Below, piece by piece: positions 49,281 to 62,200 of a stretch of 64,000 bases of DNA; positions within the stretch are counted from its first letter, which is position 1; each line of letters opens with the position of its first letter. Under the pieces are notes generated by a model that was not told the origin of the DNA, ran no database searches, and worked only from the letters and a program-made list of their open reading frames with translations. The DNA comes from Campylorhamphus procurvoides (taxonomy: Eukaryota; Chordata; Aves; Passeriformes; Dendrocolaptidae). The stretch is taken from positions 248,001-312,000 of the forward strand of contig WBMV01000085.1 of the NCBI GenBank assembly GCA_013396655.1. Direction: 5' to 3'. The translations under genes were made by a program, and so were the position numbers.

Positions 49281-51234
49281 TGTGCATTAGCTATAGATGC
49301 AATTCTTTGTGTAAAATCACATTATAGCTATAAAAATGTAAATGTTATGACCAAATCCTGTGGATTTCTGGATGTTCTGCTGGAACATTATGCCTAAGAA
49401 TTCAGTTACAACATATCACCCAAGAATTTGGCCCAATTATTAAAGGCCAATATAAACATAATCTTTTTAAAAAGCATAAATCTTTAGTTTAATGCAAATG
49501 CATAAATTCTGCTCTTAGCTTTAACTGGATGACCTACTGAAGCTAAATTAAGCTTAGCAAAGCCTTCCATTTTGGCACAAAAATGTAGAAGTGAACCAGC
49601 AAATGGAAATACTACCAGAATCACAAAATCCACCCTTTGCTAAGTGTAATCATCACAACTGTTGTGTTTGCGTGAAGGATAAAGAGCAACTTCTGCTGTA
49701 ATGTTTTCATTTATTCACAGGGAGATAACAGGAAACCCAAACTGTACTCAGTGGGTCTCCTGCACTGTTTTCAGATGCAGTTAGGTTTTCCAAATTCAGA
49801 CTCATGCGGGCTCAAAAACTAAACAAATTTAAGTTCAAGACTAGAAATACTGCATTCTCAGTGGTTTTGAATGTCATAAGTTGGTGAATTATGTATCAGC
49901 TTTGCAAACGCTATTACATTTGCTATTGATGGGGATGTTGACAATAAAGCACAGTCTCAGGAGCTGGGTTTTCTCTGAGCACATCTACTAAGCACTTGCA
50001 GTGAATCCTTTCCTTGTTGCCACACATCTAAACAGCATTAAAGTCTGTGAAGCAAAAACGAATCCACCCCAAAGTTTTTCCAAGATAAAAAAAATCTTGC
50101 AGCTCTCGTCATTAATGTTATTATTTCATTATTGCACAAATTACAGCAATTTTTATTATTTAACTGTAATTCAAATGAGCTTTGGAGTTTCCTAAACAAA
50201 ACAAACAAGCAAACAAAATCAGCAGTCATTATTCACAGCTTTAAATAGCAAATGTTTACTCTCACCAGTAAGGGACAGTTAAAAAAATAGGCTGAGAAAA
50301 GAGGATATGGTATCTGCTTTATACTTTATCCCAAATTTCAGTTTACCACATTAAATATCATCTATGTTAATTTTTTAACATTATTATCCTCACCTTTAGG
50401 GGGAAGAATCAAAGGTTTCTTCACCTGACCTTTCTATCAGCACATTCAGGACTGTTTTCTGCCTTCTTCCCTTCTGGTCATAGAAAGTACAGGCAGGAAA
50501 GGAGTTTAGTGGACAAGGATATTGCTGTGTTAGGGCCCTTTCCCACTCCTGCCCCACTGAAGAGATCAGCAGGTGATTTCTGTGCCATGCTTCAGATACC
50601 AAATATTTGCCCTACCATGTAGGTAGCTGGCTCTTCAAATGTCTGCAGTATGCAGGAGTCTGGTTGCACATCATCTGGGCTTATCTTGCAATGAGAAAAA
50701 AAAAAAGAGATCTCTGAAGCTGAAATTCATGTTTGTATAAGCAAGATTTGGCAAAAAATCTGTCTTGTATACTTTGGATTTTATTGCTTGTAAATGTCCC
50801 TCAGGAGCACTGGGCTATTAGAGAATGTTTCCTCTTGAGAATCTAGCCAGTAACTGCTAAAATATACATCATTTTGCATTACTTGCAAAGGACATTGCTA
50901 CCAGAATATCAAAGACCCAAGAACATAGAGAGTTAGTGAGAAAGGCGAATAATATTCTATAAATCACATATCTAACGATTTATGTTCTTTCTTGCTCACA
51001 GTATAGCTATAAGCAGAGAGTGGTTTAATCAGATTTATTTGTTATTCAAAGACATTTAGCAATTTTTACTACTATCACAAGTTTGAGAGAATTTGATGCT
51101 CGATATGCATTATTTGGGCTTTGTGGCTTTGTTGAGGTTGCAGGATAAGCAGCCTGGTATCATACCTGTTCCCTCACTGAATTAAAGCACAAGCTCTTCT
51201 GGCATGAATAGTCATGTTATTTGGCTCAGGCAGG

Positions 51235-51335
51235 GAATTACGAGGTGAAATTCTGTGACTGCATTATAAAGGGGGTCAGACTAGATCTTGTTGGTTTCTT
51301 CTGGCTTTAAAACCTATGCATTTATATGTGTAAAT
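51235..51335 (+). mobile_element. CR1 3' tip, sense, fragmentary
   Basis: Contains ttctgtgactgcattataaagggggtcagactagatcttgttggtttcttctggctttaaaacctatgcattta. The gtcagactagat...cttctggc.ttaaaa.ctatg order is the hallmark 3' end of old sauropsid CR1 copies. The body of the element is not recognisable upstream. Confidence 0.65.
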
Positions 51336-54294
51336 TTAAAGTCTGGGCTCTATGAATCCCCAAGCAACCCTAAGAGAGTGTCAGCTTTTACACTCAGAAC
51401 TTCTGTGAGCCTCACACATCACCTGAAGTGAGTTCAGCCTCTCAGTGCCTTAGAATTTAGGATTAAACCACATTAGTTCATTAATTACATGAACACCTTT
51501 TGACCTTCATTTTCCTCTGTAATGTACACTGTATACACTTGTGAAAAAGCAGCAACAACAGGGGAAAAAGTAATTTTGAAAATGATCATCTGTTTGGGGA
51601 AAAATTTATGTCATTTAACATTTTCTTGATCCTAATCATAACCTGTATTAAAACCTTTATGTCAACAGAGACATTACAGCCCTAAGAGAATTTAGTCTTT
51701 TTGTGACACCAAACCCATTCATACAATGGGCCAAAATAAACCTCTTTTCATTTCCCTCTCTCATGCTAAGGATGGACACAGGAGCAGCTTGTACCTTGCT
51801 TATTAGAAGGTCAGTGCAAGGTTAATGCTGCTGCTGCTGAAGTCTCTGCAGTTGTTATTTGGGAACAGATAAATGTTTGGAAGAAAATTGTCGTATGCAC
51901 ACACAGACACATTTAGGGGGAAAAAAAGAAGGATATCACTAGATCTCAGGTTCTCTTTGAGCATCTAAACAATCTAAACACAGTAACCAAACACTAGGTA
52001 AGCTCAGCACTATGTTCTTTCTCTGATCCTCAGAAACGTTCATGACTGATTTATGCTCAGGTTTCTGCCAGTTGCAGGGGTGGGATTTGCAGCACACCCT
52101 TGGTGCCCTGGGGCATCAGGGACACTGGCTTTCTGTTTGTGTTCCCTTCAGTGACAGTCTCCAGGTGCACAAAGCCTTCCCAGTGCTGCACCTCTCCTCC
52201 CCAGTGCACAGCAGCACTGGCCTCCAACAGCACACAGTGTGTATGTGTATGCCAGATTTGCTGGTGACAGTTCACACAATCAAATGATTGCGTATATAAA
52301 ATAATAATTTCCAAAAGTCTCTGCTTCTTATTCCTCAGTCAGAAGAAATATGAAAGGCTGGACAAAATATCAAAGAACTGTTCACTTAAGTCCATCACAC
52401 CTCTGGACAGCTTGTAGAGGAAATTCAGAGGCTGTCACAGTGTAGAGAAACCACTTTTTTTTTCATATGTTTTGTCCTCTGTCTCAGAGGAACACTGTCT
52501 GAGCTTCGGGCCAGTCTCTTTCCACCATGGCTCACCCTCTAGGCCCACCATGCCCTGGATTTGACAGCACACCTCTCCCTTCTGTATAAAGTTTCCTGTT
52601 CTATGCTCTTCTGTGCTCTATGGTTTGCACATCTCATCACCAGCACCTGGGTCTCTTCTTCCATGCAAAAAACTGGGGAAATTATTTCTCCCAGTATCAA
52701 CCAATACAAAATAGCAAGGCATTCTCCCACAGAAACATTTAGTGGTTGCCATTGCCCATGGTTTGGTAGAGAATTGCAATAGTGCTGGGAGCACATGGAG
52801 GAGGCCACCACAGCCCTCCCCAGCACAGCAGACTCATGGCATAAACAGGGATTCCCAGGTCCCATGTCACCACAACACCTCCACTACCATGTGTGCAAAT
52901 TCTTTTGAGGATCTTGGTGCAAGCACTCAGCACTAAGGATTGTTCTATAAATTAGTTCTCACCTGGGTGTCCCAGAGTTCTGCATTGCACTACTGTCTTC
53001 CTTGACAGACCTTAGGAGGGGACTGGTGACCTCACTCTGTGGTCAGGGCAGAGCATGTTCACGTTCATTGGATGTCTAGCTGATGTATTTACTTTGGAGA
53101 GAGACCAGCCTCCTGTGCAGCAAACTTGCATCTACACACACTAACAGTATATAAAACTTATTTGTAAATGCATGAACGGTGACACTTGTGCTCTCTCAAA
53201 AGTTCCCTGGCAGGATGCAGGATGATTGAATGTACTTTCTATATTGCAGGATTTGAACGGAAAAATCCTCACAAACACTGTCTTTATACAGCACATAAAA
53301 GCCAGGATCCAGTGTTTATTTTGTAAGTTCTGGCCTTAAAATTGTTTTCTTACTACCACTTCTCAAAGGTCACCTTTAAAAGACTGTGTATTTTCTTGCC
53401 ACCAGCATAATGGTCATCCACTTCCTTGTACCTGACAAAAAAAAAGGTGACATTAAGCCTGGAAGTCAAATAAAACCTGGAACATTTAAATTATACCTCA
53501 CCTACAAAACAACACAAACAGAAACAACAGACCCCCAAACTTTGCATTACATCGTGCGCAGTCTATCCGTGTCCCATGGCTAAGGTTTGTGGATTATTTG
53601 GGCCCACAAGCTAGAGAACAGGAAGGAATCTTTACTGAGAATGTGTTCTGAGTATTGCAAGGTAATGCAGCCTTAAGGCACCGTTTCAGGATTTAGCAGT
53701 GGGGGTCTGAAGTAGCATTTTATAAGATGAGTTGAGCACATTAAGCTGTATTTAAATGTGGCATATAAAAATGCAAGACTAGAAGTCAGTGTTAGAAATT
53801 GGCATTCTTAGATCTATTTTAGTGCTAGCCTGTCGACCAGAGCCATTGTTAACAGAAGGCTGAGCCTGACAAGGTAACTCTTAAAAAAAGCTACTTCAAA
53901 GGCTGCATATTAATGCAAATGAAAATCAATTAACACAGCTAGATCTTCAATTAGAGATGATTTGTGCACATAGTTTGTAATTTTCTCTCTTAACCCCTTT
54001 CTGTGTGACTGAGAGTTCAATTTCAATCTTTCACCACAAGGTATGTTCCAGAAAACATATATAAACCACCCACTGTTAAAATACAGATCAAAAACTAATG
54101 CACTAGTTCCAGTTTCCAAACCAATAATAGCTAAATGGTCATATAAATAGGGACACCACAGGTGTTCTGCTGAGCACAGGCCACCCTGAATAACAATTTA
54201 TGTTGTGTGAAGCACAGTGGGAAATATTGGTAATAGAAACTGTGGTACAGGAGGTTAACCACTCACCAAGTGGATAAGACTTAAAGCTCTTAAT

Positions 54295-54337
54295 CACACA
54301 CACACACACAGACGCACACACACACACACAAAAAAAA
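54295..54337. repeat. CA-dinucleotide microsatellite with an adjoining A run
   Basis: A (CA)n tract of about 36 bp is interrupted once by gacg and continues into AAAAAAAA. It is a likely polymorphic microsatellite. Confidence 0.95.
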
Positions 54338-57300
54338 GTATTTTGTAAAAAACCTTACAAAATAAGCTTGGAAATTCATCAGCAGTGTTTCGTAATGGAC
54401 AAGGTTTCCAAAGGTTCCAAGGAGACACTTCAGTCTCTGAGCATCAATGGCAGGTGGACACAGTTCTCTGAGATGTTTTGCAGCATGGTGTGAATCCCTC
54501 CACATCTCAGCTTCAAAAGGGCTCAAGGGCAGGAGCACATCAGCCTTCAGCTCTGAGTAACTGTGTGCAAACCAATGCTAGAAACACCCACCAAAGGGGC
54601 TCCAGGTGCCACACCACGTCTCAGCAATGGGCAAAAAACCATGTGGTGACCTGAGCAAGGCTGAACATTCTGTAGCCCCATGGGCTTGCCTCCAAATCCC
54701 TTCCTCAGTATTTTTATGATCCATATTTCTGCTGATCCCAGGGAGGGGCCCATAGACAACTCACATGGTGAGGTGATGCTCCAGCATGTGGAGGCTGTGC
54801 TGTGCTTACGAAGTGGGGATGCATTTCCCTGCACACCTTGCTGGTGGTCCTGAACTGTCAGGAACATGGGAGCTGTGGGGGAGCTCTACAGGGTCTCACT
54901 CCCAGCCCACTGCATGTCCAGGACTGGGAGAGCACGGCATTTAATTAAAGAAAGGCTGCCTGCTCTGGGATGCCTCCCAGCTTGTCGCTGGCATTTCTGT
55001 GATTGACAAACAGGCAAAAATATATTTATTCAAGGATTATCTATATTGAAAACTGGACGCAGGATTTGTCTTTGTAAACAGTGCAGTAATATCTGCTGTT
55101 TGAACAAAAGGAAGGGTATACTTTCCTTCCATTTAAAGCACCTAAAGCTCCATATTTGAGTGAAAAGGGAAGACATTCTGTTTTATTGATCCAGGTTGCT
55201 GAAGATTTGGGGTTTTTTTAAATAAGATCTGTGACTAAGGAAGCAGTGGGTTGATTTCCACTTTATTGGAAGGGTTATTACGAAGTGCATAGCATATAAG
55301 CTATTAGAGAGATGCATGTCCTTGAAAACAGCCCTTAAAATCTTGCACAATTAGGAAAATTCAGAATGATCCAGCATATTTCCTCATAGCAAGAAAAGTC
55401 ACTTTCATATACTGAGAATCTAAAATGTAACATTGCAATGTTTTGAATAATAATTTCAGTTTGAAAAGCCACATTTGAAGAGAGCACTTTGTTACAGATG
55501 GGAACACAGCTACTTTCATGGACCAAAATTACCCTACAGAGAAATAGCTTCTTCAAAATAAACACCCTTACTGATGGTTTCACTGTTCCTCAGATGGATC
55601 TTTCCCTGTCATCTACCTACAAATAATCCCATAGATGTTCGTATATCAAAGGACCGAGTGAGTACATTAGCCATGTGTGTTGGTCAAGGGATGAACAATA
55701 CACAGGATAATAAAAGACCTTCCCCAAAATATTTGTCAGTTCAATCTATTGTTTATGCACAATACTGAACTGGCTGCCTTCCAAGGTAGGCCTTTTTATC
55801 CACAGAACAGAGTAGAATGAGAAACTGAATATTTCCCCAATCATTAATGTGCTTTTACTGTGCCCTGAAGGACAACAGGAGCAGCGCAAGGTTCTGGGTT
55901 TGGCCAGCTCAGCACAAGACCCCTCATTTCCTATGACTTGTGCTGACTTAGTGGGACTCACACACATGCTCAGGGCTGCTTTCCAGAGAGAAACAACTGT
56001 CTAAACACTTTGACAAACCTGGGCCAGTTTTTAAAGCAAAACTCTCTCCTTCTTCATCCCTTTTCTCTGACTGGATGCTGCTAAATCAGTGCTGTGTTGA
56101 ACTGGGAAGTGGCCACTGTACAGATGGCAGTGCCACCACCTTCATCCCTTTTCACACCACCACCATGGTGGAGATCAGCCCTGTCATTGCTCAAGAAGAC
56201 CTGGCAAGCAGTCCGCATCAAATATTGCCTTCTCAGTGTCAGCATCTTCCCTGATTTCTCTGTCCTTCCTGTCTTAGGACGCTGTCTGGTTCCGGGGCAG
56301 TCTCTTTTTGCACCACATTCTACCCATGACTTGCTTTTGTGCCCTGTAGTCTTTGTCAAGATTCTTCTCCCTTATTTTTCCAGTGTGGCTCCTTCAGTCA
56401 AACTTATACCCCCAGACTCAACACCCACCCTGGCTGATACAGAAGCTGCATCACCCCCTGTACCTGCCTGTGCCTTCTTTTGGAATGGGAAAACAGGGTT
56501 GTTTCAAGGAACAGCTATTGCATCCAGAAGCCATGAACTCTTGCAGAGTTCAGCAGATCACACTGCCTTTCTGCCCTGATTCCCCAGGGTGTAAAAATGA
56601 GACTTAACCTTACAGTGGCATTGCAAGGATTAATTCATGTTTATGGAATGCTTTCAGTACATAGTGGGTGACCTGATCATGTTTATTTTATGATTTCCAA
56701 TAATGTAATTCCATCGACAGTCGAATCGCTTTTTACACTGGGATGAATATGCCCAGAATTAGGCAGAGAAATATCTCTAAAGAAAAGGCAGGTTCCTTGT
56801 GAAGAATTCAAATTAAATAATCATTGTTACCTTGTAATTTATGATCTGAACACAGTCCCTTATTTTGGTAAATAAAGCTCAGATCATTTCTTGTGATTTG
56901 CATATTGCTAAAATCCCAATATTGTTGAACATATGTTGTTTTTCTGTTTAGCTGCTTCTTTTCTCTCCTTCAATCCAATATGCAAAGATTTTTTTGAGAA
57001 AATGTCAAATGTTGAAAACAACCACTGGTATTTTACAAGTTTCCATCTGGACAAAGATATCTGTTTTTTATTTGCTCGCTTTAGATGCTGGTTGGAGGCA
57101 TAGTACTGTTGACTGAATTCGACTCTGTTTCTTAAGCTTGCATTATTAATTTTGCATCATGATAAGATATTTACTCAAAGAGGCAGCTAGTTCTTTCTTT
57201 TAAAAGTGATGTTATTTGCAGAAATGACCACGCTTTTTTTCCCCAAATGAAGTTATGCAAATCTGATCGACTAAAGTAAATGTTTCATAAAACCAATGAC

Positions 57301-58275
57301 TGTTTAAATTGTGGGACTAAATTGTTTGTATATAAATATTACCTTTTATATTTCATTTGAGTTTTATGTAGATGAACACATTACTTTAATGGCCTGCATT
57401 TACAGAGAGAGACGGGGAGAGTCTGACTCTGAAATCCTCAGCAGCCAGATGGCTGCCTTTTCTTGCATGAGATTAAAAGATGTTTCTCATTCACAGCCCT
57501 GCTTCAGAGGCAAATTAATATAGCCAGCTAAATTGCTTGTGTTTTTGGAATAAAATTTAAAGAGAACTTTTTAAAGCAATTGGTGTCACAGGTTCCTAGA
57601 GCAGATTGCTCTCCAGGTACAGCATGCTGGTTTTAAACATTCAGTAATTAATGGAAAGTATTCCGTGTTAATTGACTGCTTCAGGAAAGGGAAATATAAT
57701 GACTCCTTATTAATCATGAAAAGAGACATACAGCACGGAGGCACTGCAATAATTGCACTAACGGTTGAGAAATGTTAATTAATGAAAAGAACAATGATGT
57801 AAGAAATTAGCACTGTAATGCTTGCTGCTGATGGAGATTCTGCTTTAAACACATTATTTAGCATAGCAGCCACTGGATGATGCCTTAAATAGCAGGCACT
57901 TCATACCCTTTTCTTCAGTCAGCTACGGAGTTCCAAATGTTGCCAGTGTTTTGGGTTTTAATGAGCCAAAATACACTCTCCAGAACTACATTTTCTGAAG
58001 CATTTTCAGTTTGAACTCCTGAACTCACAACTATTCAAACAGATTGACAGTGTTTGACTTACATAAAATTATTATCCAAGTGTAAGAGAGCATGTCAGTG
58101 TTTGTGTGGTAGGGAAAAACTTCTTCTTAGATCGGCTGAGCTAAATAGGTTTGCCAAGAAAATAACTGCACCATGAATTCCTTCCCCTTTTTAATTTTTC
58201 TACTTTTTAACCAATTAGCTGCCCCCTGAAGAATTTAACCCATGCTCTTATATTTGTGCCTATCTTGATGTAAAA

Positions 58276-58330
58276 AATCATAGGCTATTAAAATGCAGAA
58301 CCATTCTGGCAACTAATCCAACACCAGTAG
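58276..58330 (-). mobile_element. Possible CR1 3' tip, antisense
   Basis: The sequence aatcataggctattaaaatgcagaaccattctggcaactaatccaac resembles the reverse complement of a CR1-like 3' end (cataggctattaaggccagaagggaccattctgatcatctaatc). The match is short and weak. Confidence 0.35.
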
Positions 58331-58489
58331 TATGGAGCTCTGTCATTACCAGGCAGAAGGCCCCAAGGTTTCCACCACTGCTCTGCCACACCTTTAAGAC
58401 AGAAACAGAGTGAGACATATCCTTCACTCCAAACACTTTAGAACAGTTCAAACTATTGGTTACAAATTAATTTCCTAAAAGTGTCAGTC

Positions 58490-58506
58490 TTTTTTTTTTT
58501 TTTTTT
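58490..58506. repeat. T17 homopolymer
   Basis: An uninterrupted T run about 0.6 kb before exon E. It is too far away to serve as its pyrimidine tract. Confidence 0.9.
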
Positions 58507-59091
58507 ATCTATTCAGTAACAGGATTTAATTCTTATGAATGTCTTCATATCTTCATGGTCATTTGTGCAAAGAAATGTCAGCCTGTGAGACATTCAAAAA
58601 TTTTGTGTGAATTTTGGCCAACTAAGTTATTTGTTATCTTGGTTGTATGACATGGGGATGGTACTATTATATGACAAACAGTAGAATAGCAAAATCTCTC
58701 ATTCAAGCTCTACCATTGGAAGTTAAAAGCTATAGATACAGGGAAAAATTAAAATTCTGCTAAAGACATGCTTAATGAAAATCTGTCAAACACAAAATGC
58801 TTTTAGAAAGATGCGTTCTCAGTAAGAAGCCTCTGTTTGCAGTAACACAAGACAGAAATACACCCCTTAAGTCAATGGCACCACAGCAATCTGAAATCAT
58901 CATAGAGGGGGAATCAGTCCATGGGTGTCTACTAATACAACAGTGCTTCATGTAGCATGTGACAGGGACAGGAATGGTTTCATCCCTCATCCCTCTAACC
59001 CGTTGCTGGCCTTTGCTGATTTTCTCAGGGTAGCTCTATTGCGTCCTTTCCTCCGCCCATGTGCTTTATTGGTCCTGAATTTCTTTTTCAG

Positions 59092-59273
59092 ATGGAACAT
59101 CCTTGGGCTCCAAGGTGCTCTCCTCAGCTTTTTCATCGAACCCATGTACTTGCACAGCATCATTGTGGGAAGCCTCTACCACACTGGTCACCTTTCCCGG
59201 GTAATGAGCCATAGAATAGAAGACATTGGTCAGCTGCCAGCTTCATACCGGCGCAATCAGCTGCTTCTCAGTG
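59092..59273 (+). CDS. ADARB2: ADARB2 coding exon E: deaminase core, [11 protein letters not shown] to LLSG (182 nt)
   Basis: AG at 59090-59091 follows a T-rich tract, and the donor is AGTG|GTAAGC. The split first codon (AG+A) is Arg. The exon reads [20 protein letters not shown], then [18 protein letters not shown], then [20 protein letters not shown], then LSG with one base over. In ADARB1 the same block is WNVVGIQGSLLS...IYFSSIILGSLYHGDHLSRAM. The Trp and Gln near the start correspond to pocket residues Trp523 and Gln529 of ADARB1. VGSL.HTGHL.RVMSHR and [13 protein letters not shown] match the human ADARB2 pattern as I recall it. The next exon should begin inside the split Gly/Val region before ..EARQPGK, and it is not in this window. 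Confidence 0.97.
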
Positions 59274-62200
59274 GTAAGCAAACACCTGCCTGCAAGACAA
59301 ATGATCCCCTCTCCCATCACTAATTGTGCTGGCCACCAACAGGAAAGTTTTTTGGGTTTAAGCAAACCATTATCTTATGCCTTCTTTTTTTTTCCCCTCG
59401 AGAGTATGAATTTGTAGAATGAAGAAACTGATGTGTTTAAATGCAGTTCCTTTTTGACATGCAGTGGCAACAAAAAGGATCAGTAGTGGACACAAACTGA
59501 CTAGCAAACCAACCACTGGCCACTGAACGTTTGAAGTAGGTGAAAAAATTATGACTAAGTAAAACATTTCTAAAAACCAGGAAGGAAGTTTTCAGTAAAT
59601 TTTAGGTTTAGCTGTCTCCCACCCAGCTCTCCCTCACCCAAAGAACAGATGAATGTGCAGGGCCAGGAGAGCCAGCCCTCACATCTCTGCCACTGTGCAT
59701 GCAAGCCCACCACCAGTGTCACTTACTGAGAGCCTCTGCTCCTTCACCACTGGCTAACCATCATATCTGTAGCAATAGGCCATGAGAAAAGGGCTGTTCG
59801 TTCCTCAGAAGACCCTGCCTGCCCAGCAGACCTCAGGGAGGCATTGCTGCCCTCTGACAAGGCTGCTGCCTGTTGTGTGAGCATCTCTGTCCTTTCTAGC
59901 TATGTTTTGTGTTACTCTTACTGCCACCACTCCTCCTTCCCAGCCCCTGTCCCTACTACAGGTACCTGGTCCTTTTTCTCCATCTCCCTGACACCCATTT
60001 CCTTAACACCCAGCCAGGAATAAGTCTCTGACCTCATCCCAGCAAAATCCCATAAAATCTTGAATGCCTTCGAGTCCTCATGAGGCATGTGAGTGCTAAG
60101 GGCCACCAGTTCTGCATCAGATTAGATCTTTGTTTCACTCTTAGACTTTGATAATTGTTTTTGGGAGGATTCCCTGAGACACCATGTCAGTGTTACAGAG
60201 TTGGGAGATCAGGGTGCTTTAGTGTAGTACAACATTGCCTTTCAAAGTCCTCTAGGTTCTGAGAGTACTGGGTTTATCCCTTATCTATTTCATGGTCTTC
60301 TTTTTTTTTTTTTAAATACATCCTTGTGACAAAATTAGTTTGGCTGAGGCAGAAGTGATAGTTTAGCCACTGGGGAAATTCTCAGATTCTGTGTGGTTTA
60401 GTACATCTGGCAAGTGCAATGTGCATGTAGGTGTTATGAGGTGAATAGGTCAAAAGGCTTATCCTTATCTGAAGAGCTTATCTCCATTTTTTAACTCTTC
60501 AGTACAGCTAGCCAAAGGCTGTGCAGTGCAAGTAGGCAGGAAGCTGTGCTCCACACTGCCCCTCCAGTCTACATCCCCACCTGTCCCTCCTGTCCTGGTC
60601 CAGCATGGTCATGACTCAGCCCCCTCTTCCTTCCTGCACAACATCATGGTAGGGAGGAAAGGACTCACAGCTGGTCAGGAAATATCTCCCCATTTCCCAA
60701 ACCTGGCTGTTATTTTGACAACACAATCCTGGCTGCCAGAAGCCTCTGCATCTCACAGTGAGAAAGTGGATCTCATCCTGTGCCAGCCCTAACTCATTGT
60801 AAGTGCACCCCTACATTAAGATCAAAGGCACACACACTTTCACTGTGTCTGCAGGATGTACAGGGAAACCCACTTGAACTGTAGAAGGGATGAAAACACA
60901 ATAAAGGATTTTATAACAGGATAGCTATTGCTTTGCTGGGCACAGTAAAAGCAATGGGCCATACTTGGCCTAAGTATGTATATATGTCCAAGAGGTGTTG
61001 CCAGATATTTCAAGGCAATTAGAAATGTATCAGAGGGATCCTTGTGCCGCTTTAAATATCTGCATGTTTCAGAGCTGTCTTCCTCCTTCTGAGACGCTTC
61101 TGTCTGGAAAAGCATTTGCTTTGCTTTTGGTTGTGTTTGTGGGTTTTCCTCAGCCCAGGATCAGTGGGAGGAATCTGTCTGTCTCTGTCTGCATTGTTTT
61201 TGTCTCTAAAGCCATTATTTGTAATCTTCCCTCTCCCACAAATCCCAGGGAGCCAATGCTGACTAAAACTTATATTGCTGAGGCTTATGCTGCATTTCTT
61301 TTTCCTGGGAAACACTCCTGACAGCATATCTAGTGACTAAGGACCAAGCAAAAGACATGCTGAATGCACTAGAGACCAGACCTCCACAATCTCAGCCAGA
61401 CAACTCCACCTCCCACACTTGTCTCAGACATCAGGCCAGCCAAGGATTGCAGGAGTGCTTAAATTATAGGGATGTCAATTATTTTGTCACTTGATCATAG
61501 CAGTACAAACATTTCAATGGAGAGGAGAGTCATGGTGTGTGATGAGATATCCTGAGATTAACTCCTTGGCTCCACTGGAAAATAATCACTGAGGTTTTCT
61601 ACTCACACCAGTCCCAGCCAGATGGAACTTCACTCATTCACTGAGATTACTCTTAGGTCTAATTTTTAGATGAAAGAAAAGCTCCGTATAATTTTTATAT
61701 CCTGTTCTTTTGAGACAGAGGCTGTCCTAAAGGGTATCCTGAAGAGGCATGAGGTTTTGCTGGCTGAGAGAGGAGAATGAGGATAGATTTCAATTCATAC
61801 CCCTCTGTATTCAAATCCATATTATTTGTGCAAAGATATTTCTTTTCCTTACAGTTTCTGTGGTCTTCTATTGTACTTTGTTGTATGGGTTTCAAGAAAG
61901 ATGTTTTACATAAGAGAAATGAAACAATCTAGTTTATTTGAGTGTTACCATCCAGATAAAATCAGAACAATTGTATCAAAATAAAAATATGGGAAAAGTG
62001 TTTAAAAATTATAAAATAGCCAACAGAGAATATATCCAGGCTCTACATTTGCATTGTCATGGCTCTTGTGGGTTTTTTCATTAAAACCTCTTCTTTTGCA
62101 CTTGGAAAATTATATGAAAATATCTTCTACTTACCTAAATGCATGTACTTATATATGATAGCTGTGAAGAGAAAGCATGAAAGCCAAACCAGCCCAGAGG

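Larger units (their letters stand above)
48569..59091 (+). other. ADARB2: Intron between exons D and E (10,523 bp)
   Basis: The donor is GTATGT and the acceptor is good (tgaatttctttttcag). It contains a perfect inverted repeat with 14-bp arms (49251-49280), a CR1 3' tip in + orientation (about 51235-51335), a CA microsatellite (54295-54330), a T17 run (58490-58506), a possible minus-strand CR1 tip (about 58276-58330) and an AT-rich segment at 57300-57900 with several TTAAT/ATTA cores. A 161-codon + frame at 56094-56579 looks like chance. Confidence 0.85.

Noticed and set aside
56094..56579. 161-codon open frame on the plus strand
   Set aside because: Lies in pyrimidine-rich DNA that depletes stops. 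The Pro/Ser/Leu-rich product has no domain.
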